Both the position numbers and the translations under genes were made by a program. Source: Alphaproteobacteria bacterium (GTDB lineage: Bacteria; Pseudomonadota; Alphaproteobacteria; RF32; CAG-239). Taken from it: a stretch of DNA of 5,736 nucleotides. The DNA lies in NCBI GenBank assembly GCA_017958895.1, contig JAGDBT010000082.1:1-5736 (forward strand). Direction: 5' to 3'. Position 1 is the stretch's first letter; each line of letters opens with the position of its first letter. This document shows, in pieces, positions 1-5,736 of this stretch. The notes under the pieces are model-generated. The model ran no database searches and was not told the origin of the DNA. It saw nothing but the letters and a program-made list of their open reading frames with translations.

Positions 1-678
1 ATGCCGCGCGGTTTATGTGCCGCTTCAGGCATAGATGCCATGACGCACGCTTTGGAATCTTATGTTTCGTGCATGGCAACCGATTATACCAAAGGCTTGT
101 CTGTTGAAGCCGGAAGATTGCTTAAAGAAAATTTGGTTAAGTCGTACGAAACGGCTGATCCGGAAGCCAGAGAAAAAGTTCATCATGCGGCCACGGTTGC
201 CGGTATGGCCTTTGCCAACGCTTTTTTGGGTGTTTGTCATTCCATGGCTCATAAATTAGGTGCGGCATTTGATATACCTCACGGTATTGCAAATGCTATG
301 TTAATTTGTCAGGTTATTCGCTATAATGCAACGGATAAACCGTTAAAACAGGCAGCATTCCCGCAATATCGCTATCCGAATGCAAAAGCGGCTTACGGAG
401 AATTTGCCCGTGGTATAGGTTTGGGTGAAAAAGATGATGACAAAGCAATCGAAAAGCTGATAAATGTTCTGCAGGATATGAAGAAAAAACTTAATATTCC
501 TCTTTCAATAAAAGAGTGGGGTATAAGTGAAAAGGATTGGAAAAAAGCAATGGAAACTTTGCCGGAAAAAGCCTTTGATGACCAATGTACGGCGGCCAAT
601 CCTCGCTATCCGTTAATTAAAGAAATCGAGCAATTATACAATTATGCTTATGAGGGAATAACCGACTTTAAACTCTGA
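1..678 (+). CDS. adhE: AdhE, bifunctional aldehyde-alcohol dehydrogenase, C-terminal part only
   Basis: This is the C-terminal 225 residues of the iron-dependent alcohol dehydrogenase domain of AdhE, which in fermentation reduces acetyl-CoA to ethanol through acetaldehyde with NADH. The four expected metal ligands are visible: D12 and H16 in GIDAMTH, H80 in CHSMAHK and H94 in IPHGIANA. Their spacing (4 and 14 residues within the pairs) matches E. coli AdhE D653/H657 and H723/H737. The late motif DDQCTAANPRYPL (residues 193-205) is typical of AdhE rather than of most stand-alone iron alcohol dehydrogenases. AdhE is normally about 870-890 residues, so roughly three quarters of the gene lies before the window. 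The ATG at base 1 is almost certainly an internal Met (the MPKG stretch of the family), not the start. No frameshift is seen. A stand-alone Fe-ADH of about 380-400 residues is the less likely alternative. The metallophosphoesterase gene follows after 16 bases. Confidence 0.93.
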   Translation: MPRGLCAASGIDAMTHALESYVSCMATDYTKGLSVEAGRLLKENLVKSYETADPEAREKVHHAATVAGMAFANAFLGVCHSMAHKLGAAFDIPHGIANAMLICQVIRYNATDKPLKQAAFPQYRYPNAKAAYGEFARGIGLGEKDDDKAIEKLINVLQDMKKKLNIPLSIKEWGISEKDWKKAMETLPEKAFDDQCTAANPRYPLIKEIEQLYNYAYEGITDFKL

Positions 679-694
679 GAAAGAATGTACTTTA

Positions 695-1813
695 ATGATT
701 TTTTGGGTGCTTTATTTGGCTATGGCCTTGTCTTGTATTGCCATAACGGGGACAACTTTGGTGGCTTATACGGATTGTGCTTTATGGCTGGAAATATCGG
801 TTTGGTTGTTATTGTTTTTTTCGTGGTTTTCGCCGATTTTTATCTGGAGCTTGCAGGCTAAATACGGTAACGGTAACCGTTTGTATAATCTGTTTGCCTT
901 AAGCGGCTATTTTTTGTTCGGTTGGGCTTTTCTGTTGGTTATGACAATTATATTCCGCGATTTGCTGTGGACAATATTATATCAATTAAGCGGGAAAAAT
1001 ATAGCCGGACCGAACAATTTCAGAATTTTGAATGCCGTCAATATTGCAACCGTATCAGCCGTATTTGCCGTATGTTTTTACGGTATTTGGGGTGTGATGA
1101 AAAAGCCGCGTGTTAAAATCTATAAGTATAAAGACCGCAGAATTTTGCAACCGTTGAGATTGCTGTTGGTATCCGATATGCATATTACGGGACAGATTTC
1201 GGTGGAAAAGGTAAGAGAATGGGTGTCGTTAATTAACGAGCAACGGGCTGATATCATTTTGTTGCCGGGAGATATAGCAGATGATTATGAGGCGAATATA
1301 AACAAACAAATTGCGGCACTCGGGAAGATAAAAACTTCTAAAGGAATATACTACACTCTGGGGAATCATGAGTTTTATTTTAACGGAGCAGGGTGGGAGG
1401 CAAAATTTGCTTCGCTGGGTTGGGTGGTATTGCATAACAGCGGTGTCGAAATTGCCGAAAGCGGTGTTTACATCGGTGGAGTTCCGGATATAAATGCTTT
1501 TGCAATCAGCATTTCACAGGCTTTTCGCGGAGCTGACAAAAATAATTATCGTATTTTGTTATCGCATACTCCGAATATCAGCAAAAAGGCAGACTTTAAT
1601 CTGATAGATTTGTTGGTAAGCGGACATACGCACGGCGGACAGATGTTTCCTTTTAACATCTTTACCAAACTGGGAAACGGCGGTCTGGTAAGCGGAGAAT
1701 ATCAAAAAGGCAATACTACCATATTGGTAAGCAACGGTTTGGGATATTGGGGGCCGCCGATACGTTTGGGAGTTCCGAGCGATGTTGTGATAATAGAACT
1801 TTCCGGAGAATAA
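695..1813 (+). CDS. Membrane-anchored metallophosphoesterase (YkuE/YaeI-like)
   Basis: A 372-residue protein with a membrane N-terminus and a calcineurin-like metallophosphoesterase domain. Four hydrophobic segments are visible at about residues 3-22, 33-53, 67-88 and 113-133. The enzyme domain follows from about 154, with all the metal-site motifs in order: DMH (D161, H163), GD (D193), GNHE (N224, H225), SH (H291) and GHTH (H311, H313). It should therefore be an active dinuclear-metal phosphoesterase held at the inner membrane. The family includes YkuE and YaeI, phosphodiesterases placed at the cell envelope; the substrate here cannot be read from the sequence. The arrangement of several transmembrane helices before the domain is common in the family. 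The start at 695 has only a weak, distant purine stretch (677-683), and no better in-frame start was found. An ATG at 685 is in another frame. The 16-base gap after adhE suggests co-transcription, perhaps with translational coupling. Confidence 0.9.
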   Translation: MIFWVLYLAMALSCIAITGTTLVAYTDCALWLEISVWLLLFFSWFSPIFIWSLQAKYGNGNRLYNLFALSGYFLFGWAFLLVMTIIFRDLLWTILYQLSGKNIAGPNNFRILNAVNIATVSAVFAVCFYGIWGVMKKPRVKIYKYKDRRILQPLRLLLVSDMHITGQISVEKVREWVSLINEQRADIILLPGDIADDYEANINKQIAALGKIKTSKGIYYTLGNHEFYFNGAGWEAKFASLGWVVLHNSGVEIAESGVYIGGVPDINAFAISISQAFRGADKNNYRILLSHTPNISKKADFNLIDLLVSGHTHGGQMFPFNIFTKLGNGGLVSGEYQKGNTTILVSNGLGYWGPPIRLGVPSDVVIIELSGE

Positions 1814-1814
1814 A

Positions 1815-1878
1815 AATCGTTTTAACTATATGTTAGCGAATGTTTCATATAATACACTAAAATTTCAGGAGAACGATT
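1815..1878 (+). promoter_or_regulatory. Possible RBS-sequestering inverted repeat before the lipoprotein gene
   Basis: AATCGTTTT (1815-1823) can pair with AGAACGATT (1870-1878), giving nine base pairs with one G-U, across a 46-base loop. The right arm covers the end of the ribosome-binding site and runs up to the ATG. It could form only in a transcript read through from the phosphoesterase gene, not in one started at the local -10 box. The long loop makes it weak, and a chance match is possible. Confidence 0.2.
1848..1853 (+). promoter_or_regulatory. Candidate -10 box for the lipoprotein gene
   Basis: TATAAT is a perfect match to the sigma-70 -10 consensus, 25 bases before the ATG at 1879. 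Transcription would begin near 1860, giving a leader of about 20 bases that still holds the AGGAGA site at 1867-1872. No good -35 box lies 16-18 bases upstream; the nearest likeness, TTTAAC at 1821-1826, is 21 bases away. The call therefore rests on the -10 box and its position. Confidence 0.45.
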
Positions 1879-2433
1879 ATGAAAAAATTGATGACGATTT
1901 TATGTTGCATGTCTGTGTTACTTATGGCTTGCGGTAAAAAAGAAGACAAGGCAAAAGTTAAAGAAGAGAGCGTTACCGAGCAGATGCAGCAAATTATAGA
2001 TTCCGGTGAGTTGAGCGAAGATGAGTTATTAAAAGTTACCGATGCTCAGGCCGAAAGATATTTGAACGAGTTTAATGAATATACGGAACCGCAGAAATAT
2101 TATTTTTGTGCGGCATTTGCCATGGGTGCGATGTCGGTTGCCAAACCGATTACCGCTTCGGCAATGGTTAACTATTTTATGGGTTTAGGTGTTGCCAAGT
2201 TTAAAGAGGGAATAAACGATGAGACCTATAAAGCCTTCAATGCAGGAAAGAATACCTTTACGAATGAAACTCTGGTTAATACAATTCTTAAAGAAAAGAT
2301 TTGTGAAAATATAATGAACGACACTGCCGATTTCGCCAAAGACAGCAATTATACGATTGCAGATTTGGATAAGATTGGTAAGATCGAAGTGGAGAAAGTT
2401 GTAAGGTATATAAAGAATAACGAGAAAAAGTAA
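1879..2433 (+). CDS. Small lipoprotein of unknown function
   Basis: I do not recognise this 184-residue protein. Its first 18 residues form a type II signal peptide: two Lys after the Met, a hydrophobic core, and the lipobox LMAC ending at C18. It should be lipidated on C18 after cleavage by signal peptidase II. Gly at +2 gives no inner-membrane retention signal of the E. coli Asp type, so an outer-membrane location is plausible. A charged linker (about 20-35, rich in Lys and Glu) is followed by a mostly helical-looking region. It includes a Met- and Ala-rich stretch at 79-104 that looks amphipathic rather than transmembrane, and an acidic and Lys-rich C-terminus ending in KNNEKK. Two further Cys are present in the mature protein (C77 and C142) and might form a disulfide in the periplasm. 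A strong ribosome-binding site, AGGAGA at 1867-1872, lies six bases before the ATG. The gene appears to have its own promoter and terminator, so nothing nearby hints at a partner. Confidence 0.85.
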   Translation: MKKLMTILCCMSVLLMACGKKEDKAKVKEESVTEQMQQIIDSGELSEDELLKVTDAQAERYLNEFNEYTEPQKYYFCAAFAMGAMSVAKPITASAMVNYFMGLGVAKFKEGINDETYKAFNAGKNTFTNETLVNTILKEKICENIMNDTADFAKDSNYTIADLDKIGKIEVEKVVRYIKNNEKK

Positions 2434-2470
2434 AAAAATAAACCGCTGATTTTCAGCGGTTTATTTTTTT
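2434..2470. terminator. Bidirectional intrinsic terminator between convergent genes
   Basis: Bases 2434-2449 and 2453-2468 form a perfect 16-bp stem around a TTT loop, with CCGCTGA / TCAGCGG as the GC-rich core. The stem base is an A run on the left and a T run on the right (2464-2470), so each strand transcribes a U tract after the core. The hairpin begins on the base after the lipoprotein stop codon and lies eight bases beyond the stop of the convergent ATPase gene. It can therefore end transcription from both sides. Confidence 0.92.
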
Positions 2471-2478
2471 ATAGTCAA

Positions 2479-3438
2479 TTATTGGTTATCAAACAGCGGA
2501 ATATTACGCGACAAACGAATATGTTGCGCTTCTATGATAGTAGAGAGATTAAGTCTTCCGCTTTTTATCATACCGCGTACCTGATCACCGGCCGTTGAAT
2601 CCGGATTGGCAAAAACAAAGTCAATTTTCGGACGTTTCGGCACACCTACCAAAGTTTGGTGCAAAACTGCCAAAATACCGCCACCTACAAGGTCATAAGA
2701 CATTTCCTCGGAAATTCCGCTGGCAGCGGCGTATTTTACCAATGATTGAATGGCATCGGTTACGGTGCTGGCGTGAATGGTTGAAAGAACCAAGTGGCCG
2801 GAAATAGCGGCACGCATTGCTTCAGAGGCAATTTCCGGATCGCGAATCTCGCCTAAGTAAACATACCGAGGTTTACAACGCAACATGGATTTAAGACCGG
2901 CTGTCCAAGAACCGCCCGGAGGTGTCATTTGTTTGCAAATTCCGAGTTCGCCGTGGATTGTTTCATATGTACCATCCAAAGGCATTTCCACCGGATCTTC
3001 CAAAGTAAAGGCATATCCGCCGTCGCGTATCAAAAATTCTTTCAATAAAGCGGATAAGGTTGTGGTTTTACCGGAACCGGTGGTGCCGGCCATAAGAATC
3101 AATCCGGAAGCTCCGCTTAATGATTTCAGATAAGTAAGCAGTTTATCTTCAATACCTAATTTATTTATATCCGGTACCGTATGCGGCATTTTACGGGCGC
3201 AGTATTGTTGGCCGTCCAACGTTACGGTACGCTCGACACGATAGTGGTAACCTTTATATTTTACCAGATAACTCGAATTTTCGCCATCATAAGTATTCAT
3301 AACTGCTTGATAAAATTCATCAAAATCATCAGGACGAACAGGAACAAGGCCGCTCGGGGTTGTTTTTCCCCAAATGTAAGATGAGCCGTCCGGAATTATG
3401 TAGATATCAGAAAAGTCTGTTTCGTTAACTGTAGGCAT
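2479..3438 (-). CDS. PilT/DotB-like secretion or pilus ATPase (GspE superfamily)
   Basis: A 319-residue hexameric-type ATPase of the secretion/pilus motor superfamily. From the chosen start, a short N-terminal domain of about 95 residues precedes the RecA-like core. The core has Walker A GTTGSGKT (118-125), Asp box LEDPVE (146-151), Walker B with catalytic Glu in GEIRDPE (196-202), and the His box with H215 and H222 (SGHLVLSTIHAS). These all look intact. Length and His box resemble PilT retraction ATPases and the DotB/TraJ ATPases of type IVB secretion. The four-Cys zinc module of GspE/PilB is absent. The N-terminal domain starts with FSDIYIIPDG, like the ASDIH opening of PilT but shortened. 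The ATG at 3438 has AGAGGG at 3443-3448 (minus strand) in front of it; an ATG five codons upstream (3453) has no such site. No other pilus or secretion gene lies in the window, so retraction, secretion or conjugation cannot be told apart. Confidence 0.88.
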   Translation of the reverse strand: MPTVNETDFSDIYIIPDGSSYIWGKTTPSGLVPVRPDDFDEFYQAVMNTYDGENSSYLVKYKGYHYRVERTVTLDGQQYCARKMPHTVPDINKLGIEDKLLTYLKSLSGASGLILMAGTTGSGKTTTLSALLKEFLIRDGGYAFTLEDPVEMPLDGTYETIHGELGICKQMTPPGGSWTAGLKSMLRCKPRYVYLGEIRDPEIASEAMRAAISGHLVLSTIHASTVTDAIQSLVKYAAASGISEEMSYDLVGGGILAVLHQTLVGVPKRPKIDFVFANPDSTAGDQVRGMIKSGRLNLSTIIEAQHIRLSRNIPLFDNQ

Positions 3439-3442
3439 TTTT

Positions 3443-3448
3443 CCCTCT
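3443..3448 (-). promoter_or_regulatory. Ribosome-binding site that sets the ATPase start at 3438
   Basis: Read on the minus strand this is AGAGGG, four bases before the ATG at 3438. It lies inside the codons that would follow the upstream ATG at 3453, and no purine-rich site precedes that upstream ATG. The shorter product is therefore favoured. Confidence 0.65.
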
Positions 3449-3513
3449 TTCATAAAAATTACATTTGTGACAATGGTAGAATTTTTTTCTTTAATGTAAC
3501 AGCAAACAATAAG

Positions 3514-3522
3514 TTATCCACA
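3514..3522 (+). promoter_or_regulatory. Perfect DnaA-box match in the divergent intergenic region
   Basis: TTATCCACA matches the strongest E. coli DnaA-box sequence exactly. It lies in the 232-bp region between the divergent ATPase and fadL-like genes, about 75 bases before the ATPase start. I saw no second copy nearby and no origin-type AT-rich repeat cluster, so an origin is unlikely. It could be a DnaA regulatory or titration site. A nine-base match can also occur by chance in AT-rich DNA. Confidence 0.3.
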
Positions 3523-3657
3523 GAAAATGATAAAAAAAACGGTTATTTAGCTCCCCAAAAAAACATTAGTATCCATAGAGAAACCGCTTATGCGAAAAAT
3601 TAATTATTTACGCTTTCGGGCTTAAATGTTAGTTTTTACGAAGAAAAAGAACTACAA

Positions 3658-3663
3658 AGAGGT
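3658..3663 (+). promoter_or_regulatory. Ribosome-binding site that sets the fadL-like start at 3671
   Basis: AGAGGT lies seven bases before the ATG at 3671. That ATG begins a clean signal peptide, whereas the in-frame ATG at 3626 would put a charged 15-residue extension in front of it and has no comparable site. Confidence 0.75.
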
Positions 3664-3670
3664 CTATATA

Positions 3671-4957
3671 ATGAAGAAACTTTATCTATTAACGGCAGTT
3701 TCCGTGTTGTTGGGAATTAACAATGCATATTCTGCCGGTTATCAGCTTAATGAATATTCAACAACCGGACTGGGACGTTCGTTTGCCGGTTTGGGCGTAG
3801 TAGGTGATGATTTTTCGGCTATGGGTTACAATCCGGCCGGTATGACATTGGTAAAACGTTCCGGTTTTCAATTGGGATTTGCGGCAACGGAAATTGCTTC
3901 TAAAGCCAAAAGTGAATACGGTACGGATAAGATGGATTATTTTGTGCCGCTGCCTAGCGTTATGGGACAATACAATGTTAATGATAAGTTGTTTTTGGGC
4001 GCAGGTATATATGTTCCGTACGGACTTTCCACAAAATATAAGCATAACAGCCATGTTGCTACCAAAAGCCAGGGTGGTGTGCGCCACTCCACATTGGAAG
4101 TTATAGATACAAACATATCCGCTGCCTATAAGGCTACCGATAAATTGTCCTTGGGTGCAAGCTTTATTTTGCGTTATATAAAAGGAAGTCTGACCTCTAA
4201 TGTTAATAAAATTACCATGGGCGGAATGACGATACCTATGCCGGGGTTGGCTTACAGCGATTATCGCGTTAAAGGTTGGTCAACGAGTTGGCATTTGGGG
4301 GCAATGTATGAATTTTCCGAGAATACGCGTTTAGGTTTGGCCTATCGTTTTAAGAGTACTCAAAAAACCAAAGGCAAGCATTATGTAAACATCAACGATG
4401 CTTATTGGAATAACCCGATGTTCGGTCCGATGATTGAGGCTTTGGGTTTCCAAAAAGATAATCGCTTCCGCACCATGTCGGACCCGGAATTGCCGGCAAG
4501 CTGGATTTTATCCGGTTATCACAGATTTAATGAAAAATGGGGCGGTTCATTTACGGTAAAATATGTTCAATGGCATCGTTTCTATACCTTCCCGGGACAT
4601 TCTACCATGTTGGGCGGAACAAACCTGGATGTTGACTATAAATGGAAAGACAGATGGACATTTGCATTGGGCGGAGAATATTATCTGGACGATAAATGGA
4701 CTTTGCGCGCCGGTACGGCATGGGACGAATCTCCGGTTCCGAACAGCAGATATCGTACAAATCGTATTCCTGATACCGACCGTTTGTGGACTTCATTCGG
4801 TTTCAGTTATTCAACCGGAAATCATGAAATTGACTTCGGTTATGCCCACTTGTTCATGATGCACGGTCGTACACATAACACAAAGAGCGGTGATTTGAAT
4901 GTTAAATATCATAGTCACAGCAATATGTTAGCCTTACAGTATCAATATAAATTCTAA
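3671..4957 (+). CDS. FadL-family outer-membrane transporter for long-chain fatty acids or other hydrophobic compounds
   Basis: A 428-residue precursor, close to E. coli FadL (446), predicted to form a beta-barrel that moves hydrophobic molecules across the outer membrane. Residues 1-22 are a signal peptide (two Lys, hydrophobic core, AYSA before cleavage). The mature protein opens with GYQLNEYSTTGLGRSFAG, the FadL N-terminal hatch sequence. The NPA motif follows (N54-P55-A56). Other FadL landmarks are the stretch around LPASWILSGYHR (274-285) and the late block RAGTAWDESPVP (346-357) followed by IPDTDRLW (366-373). Alternating strands continue to the C-terminal Phe, the usual BAM recognition residue. 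The last loop region is rich in His (H393, H398, H402, H414, H416). Substrate is uncertain, because the family also includes aromatic hydrocarbon channels such as TodX and XylN; the strong N-terminal likeness favours fatty acids. I leave the symbol empty for that reason. The gene stands alone with its own terminator. Confidence 0.92.
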   Translation: MKKLYLLTAVSVLLGINNAYSAGYQLNEYSTTGLGRSFAGLGVVGDDFSAMGYNPAGMTLVKRSGFQLGFAATEIASKAKSEYGTDKMDYFVPLPSVMGQYNVNDKLFLGAGIYVPYGLSTKYKHNSHVATKSQGGVRHSTLEVIDTNISAAYKATDKLSLGASFILRYIKGSLTSNVNKITMGGMTIPMPGLAYSDYRVKGWSTSWHLGAMYEFSENTRLGLAYRFKSTQKTKGKHYVNINDAYWNNPMFGPMIEALGFQKDNRFRTMSDPELPASWILSGYHRFNEKWGGSFTVKYVQWHRFYTFPGHSTMLGGTNLDVDYKWKDRWTFALGGEYYLDDKWTLRAGTAWDESPVPNSRYRTNRIPDTDRLWTSFGFSYSTGNHEIDFGYAHLFMMHGRTHNTKSGDLNVKYHSHSNMLALQYQYKF

Positions 4958-4974
4958 AATATTGCATACTGAGG

Positions 4975-5014
4975 AAATTGCCGGCGGATGTCAGCTTCGT
5001 CGGCAATTTTTTTT
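4975..5014 (+). terminator. Intrinsic terminator of the fadL-like gene
   Basis: Bases 4975-4986 (AAATTGCCGGCG) pair with 4998-5009 (CGTCGGCAATTT), giving 12 pairs with one G-U, around an 11-base loop. Eight Ts (5007-5014) follow. It begins 17 bases after the stop codon. Confidence 0.88.
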
Positions 5015-5072
5015 GCTGAAAAAATGCGATGTAATGTCAGTTCAAGTAAACGGGGATTTAATATTTTAAATG

Positions 5073-5100
5073 TTGCTTTTTATTTTTAATGTGTTACGAT
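5073..5100 (+). promoter_or_regulatory. Candidate extended -10 promoter for the nucleotidyltransferase
   Basis: TTGCTT (5073-5078) and TACGAT (5095-5100) are 16 bases apart, and TG at 5092-5093 gives an extended -10 element. The position just downstream of the fadL-like terminator fits a new transcription unit. It would leave a leader of about 90 bases before the ATG at 5199, in which I see no clear structure. Confidence 0.35.
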
Positions 5101-5187
5101 TAGCTAACTTTTGATAAACAGTGTTTTGTAAGCAATCACGAGGGTATGTGAGCGTTTTATGAACTATGAGCTGTAACTATTTGAAAA

Positions 5188-5193
5188 AAAGGA
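5188..5193 (+). promoter_or_regulatory. Ribosome-binding site that sets the nucleotidyltransferase start at 5199
   Basis: AAAGGA lies five bases before the ATG at 5199. Starting there, the protein opens directly on its first beta-strand and nucleotide-binding motif. The in-frame ATG at 5166 would add 11 basic residues not expected in this family. Confidence 0.75.
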
Positions 5194-5198
5194 TTAAA

Positions 5199-5633
5199 AT
5201 GAGTACGTATTACATTGTTTCCGGCGGATTTGACCCTATTCATGAGGGACATATCGAAATGATTAAAGCTTCGGCGGCCGCTTCTGACGGTGTTATTGTT
5301 TTAGCCAACTCGGATGAGTGGTTGTGCCGTAAAAAAGGTAAAAATTTCCATTCCATGAAAACCAGACGGGCAATTCTGGAAAATTTAAAAGGTGTTATAG
5401 ACGTTTTGGAATTTGATGATTCCGATAATTCGGCCTGTGACGGTATCAGAAAAGCCAGAGCCAAGTATCCGAATGATCATTTGGTGTTTGCCAACGGCGG
5501 TGACAGAGGAAAGGACAATATTCCGGAAGGGCCGGTTTGTCAAGAATGCCGAGTTGATTTGGCATTTGGAGTAGGCGGTGATAATAAAGCCAACTCTTCT
5601 TCATGGATTTTAGAAAAGTGGAATTCAAAATAA
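5199..5633 (+). CDS. Cytidylyltransferase/adenylyltransferase-like nucleotidyltransferase (HxGH family)
   Basis: A 144-residue cytosolic enzyme of the TagD/RfaE-C nucleotidyltransferase group, which transfers NMP from CTP or ATP to a phosphorylated alcohol or sugar. The opening strand and nucleotide-binding motif GGFDPIHEGH (9-18) are intact, with H15 and H18 as the catalytic His pair. LANSDEW (35-41) fits the LNSD strand of RfaE-type heptose-phosphate adenylyltransferases. NGGDR (99-103) corresponds to the KGGDY region of that group, and SSSW (133-136) to its STS/SSS phosphate-contact motif. Length is the usual single-domain size, without the kinase half of HldE. The 41-residue segment between NGGDR and the C-terminus carries two Cys (C114, C117) in a CxxC, which is not a standard feature of the family. 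Whether CTP or ATP is used, and on what acceptor, cannot be told. The next gene starts 31 bases downstream and is probably co-transcribed, which suggests activated-sugar or surface-polymer synthesis. Confidence 0.87.
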   Translation: MSTYYIVSGGFDPIHEGHIEMIKASAAASDGVIVLANSDEWLCRKKGKNFHSMKTRRAILENLKGVIDVLEFDDSDNSACDGIRKARAKYPNDHLVFANGGDRGKDNIPEGPVCQECRVDLAFGVGGDNKANSSSWILEKWNSK

Positions 5634-5664
5634 GCGGTTGAATTTTACCAGTTAAGGATACCAA

Positions 5665-5736
5665 ATGTTTAAGTATCATTTATATAAGGTATTGAAAATA
5701 TGTCATTTGATTTCTAAAAAGAAATATCAGACCTTG
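5665..5736 (+). CDS. Start of an unrecognised gene, cut by the window end
   Basis: An ATG at 5665 with AAGGA at 5654-5658, six bases upstream, opens a frame that stays open for 24 codons to the window edge. The visible residues begin MFKYHLYKVLK and are basic and aromatic, with one Cys and a KKK stretch. This style of short basic N-terminus is often seen in glycosyltransferase-type proteins of surface-polysaccharide loci, but 24 residues cannot establish a family. The 31-base gap after the nucleotidyltransferase and the good ribosome-binding site support a real, co-transcribed gene. Confidence 0.55.
   Translation, partial: MFKYHLYKVLKICHLISKKKYQTL

Noticed and set aside
685..687. ATG as the phosphoesterase start
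   Set aside because: It has a closer purine stretch, but it is out of frame with the metallophosphoesterase and its own frame shows no family features.
3465..3473. TTGTGACAA near-palindrome upstream of the ATPase gene, as an operator
   Set aside because: The half-sites are only four bases and there is no second copy; this is expected by chance in AT-rich DNA.
3514..3522. Replication origin at the DnaA box
   Set aside because: There is only one box, with no repeat cluster and none of the genes that usually flank an origin.
3667..3672. TATAAT match as a promoter of the fadL-like gene
   Set aside because: It overlaps the ATG at 3671 and lies after the ribosome-binding site, so it cannot start the mRNA for this gene.
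3758..4087. Minus-strand open frame of 109 codons
   Set aside because: It lies wholly inside the FadL-like gene, resembles no protein, and the plus-strand frame has clear family motifs throughout.
4563..4859. Plus-strand open frame of 98 codons in another phase
   Set aside because: It is a shadow of the FadL-like gene, with no plausible protein features of its own.
5446..5679. Minus-strand open frame overlapping the end of the nucleotidyltransferase
   Set aside because: It covers the conserved NGGDR and SSSW codons of the real gene and shows no recognisable features.
1..5736. Mobile element, phage, CRISPR array or RNA gene
   Set aside because: I saw no transposase, integrase, terminal repeats, spaced direct repeats or tRNA/rRNA-like sequence on either strand.

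Overview
The window looks like an ordinary chromosomal stretch from a moderately AT-rich Gram-negative bacterium, probably a proteobacterium. The Gram-negative call rests on a FadL-type outer-membrane channel with a signal peptide and a terminal Phe, plus a small lipoprotein. The AdhE-type alcohol dehydrogenase suggests fermentative or facultative metabolism. An uncultured host-associated alphaproteobacterium would fit the overall style, but that is an impression and cannot be proved from this sequence.

Layout. Positions 1-678 (+) are the C-terminal quarter of AdhE, cut by the window edge. After 16 bases comes a membrane-anchored metallophosphoesterase (695-1813, +). A short intergenic region with a good -10 box leads to an unrecognised lipoprotein (1879-2433, +). 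Directly after its stop codon is a perfect 16-bp hairpin that probably terminates both this gene and the convergent PilT/DotB-like secretion ATPase (2479-3438, -). A 232-bp divergent intergenic region, containing one perfect DnaA-box match, separates the ATPase from a fadL-like gene (3671-4957, +) that ends in its own intrinsic terminator (4975-5014). An AT-rich intergenic region with a plausible extended -10 promoter precedes a small HxGH nucleotidyltransferase (5199-5633, +). Then comes the start of a further gene (5665 onward, +) that runs off the window.

How the genes relate. The window reads as four or five independent transcription units rather than one pathway. The adhE and phosphoesterase genes may be co-transcribed. 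The lipoprotein, ATPase and fadL-like genes look monocistronic. The nucleotidyltransferase and the truncated last gene probably form the beginning of an operon, possibly for activated-sugar or surface-polysaccharide synthesis. Three of the longest reading frames have upstream ATGs that are probably not used; ribosome-binding sites place the starts at 3438 (-), 3671 (+) and 5199 (+). I found no mobile element, CRISPR array, RNA gene or convincing new system. The items most worth a second look are the solitary secretion ATPase, the orphan lipoprotein, and the nucleotidyltransferase with the gene that follows it.
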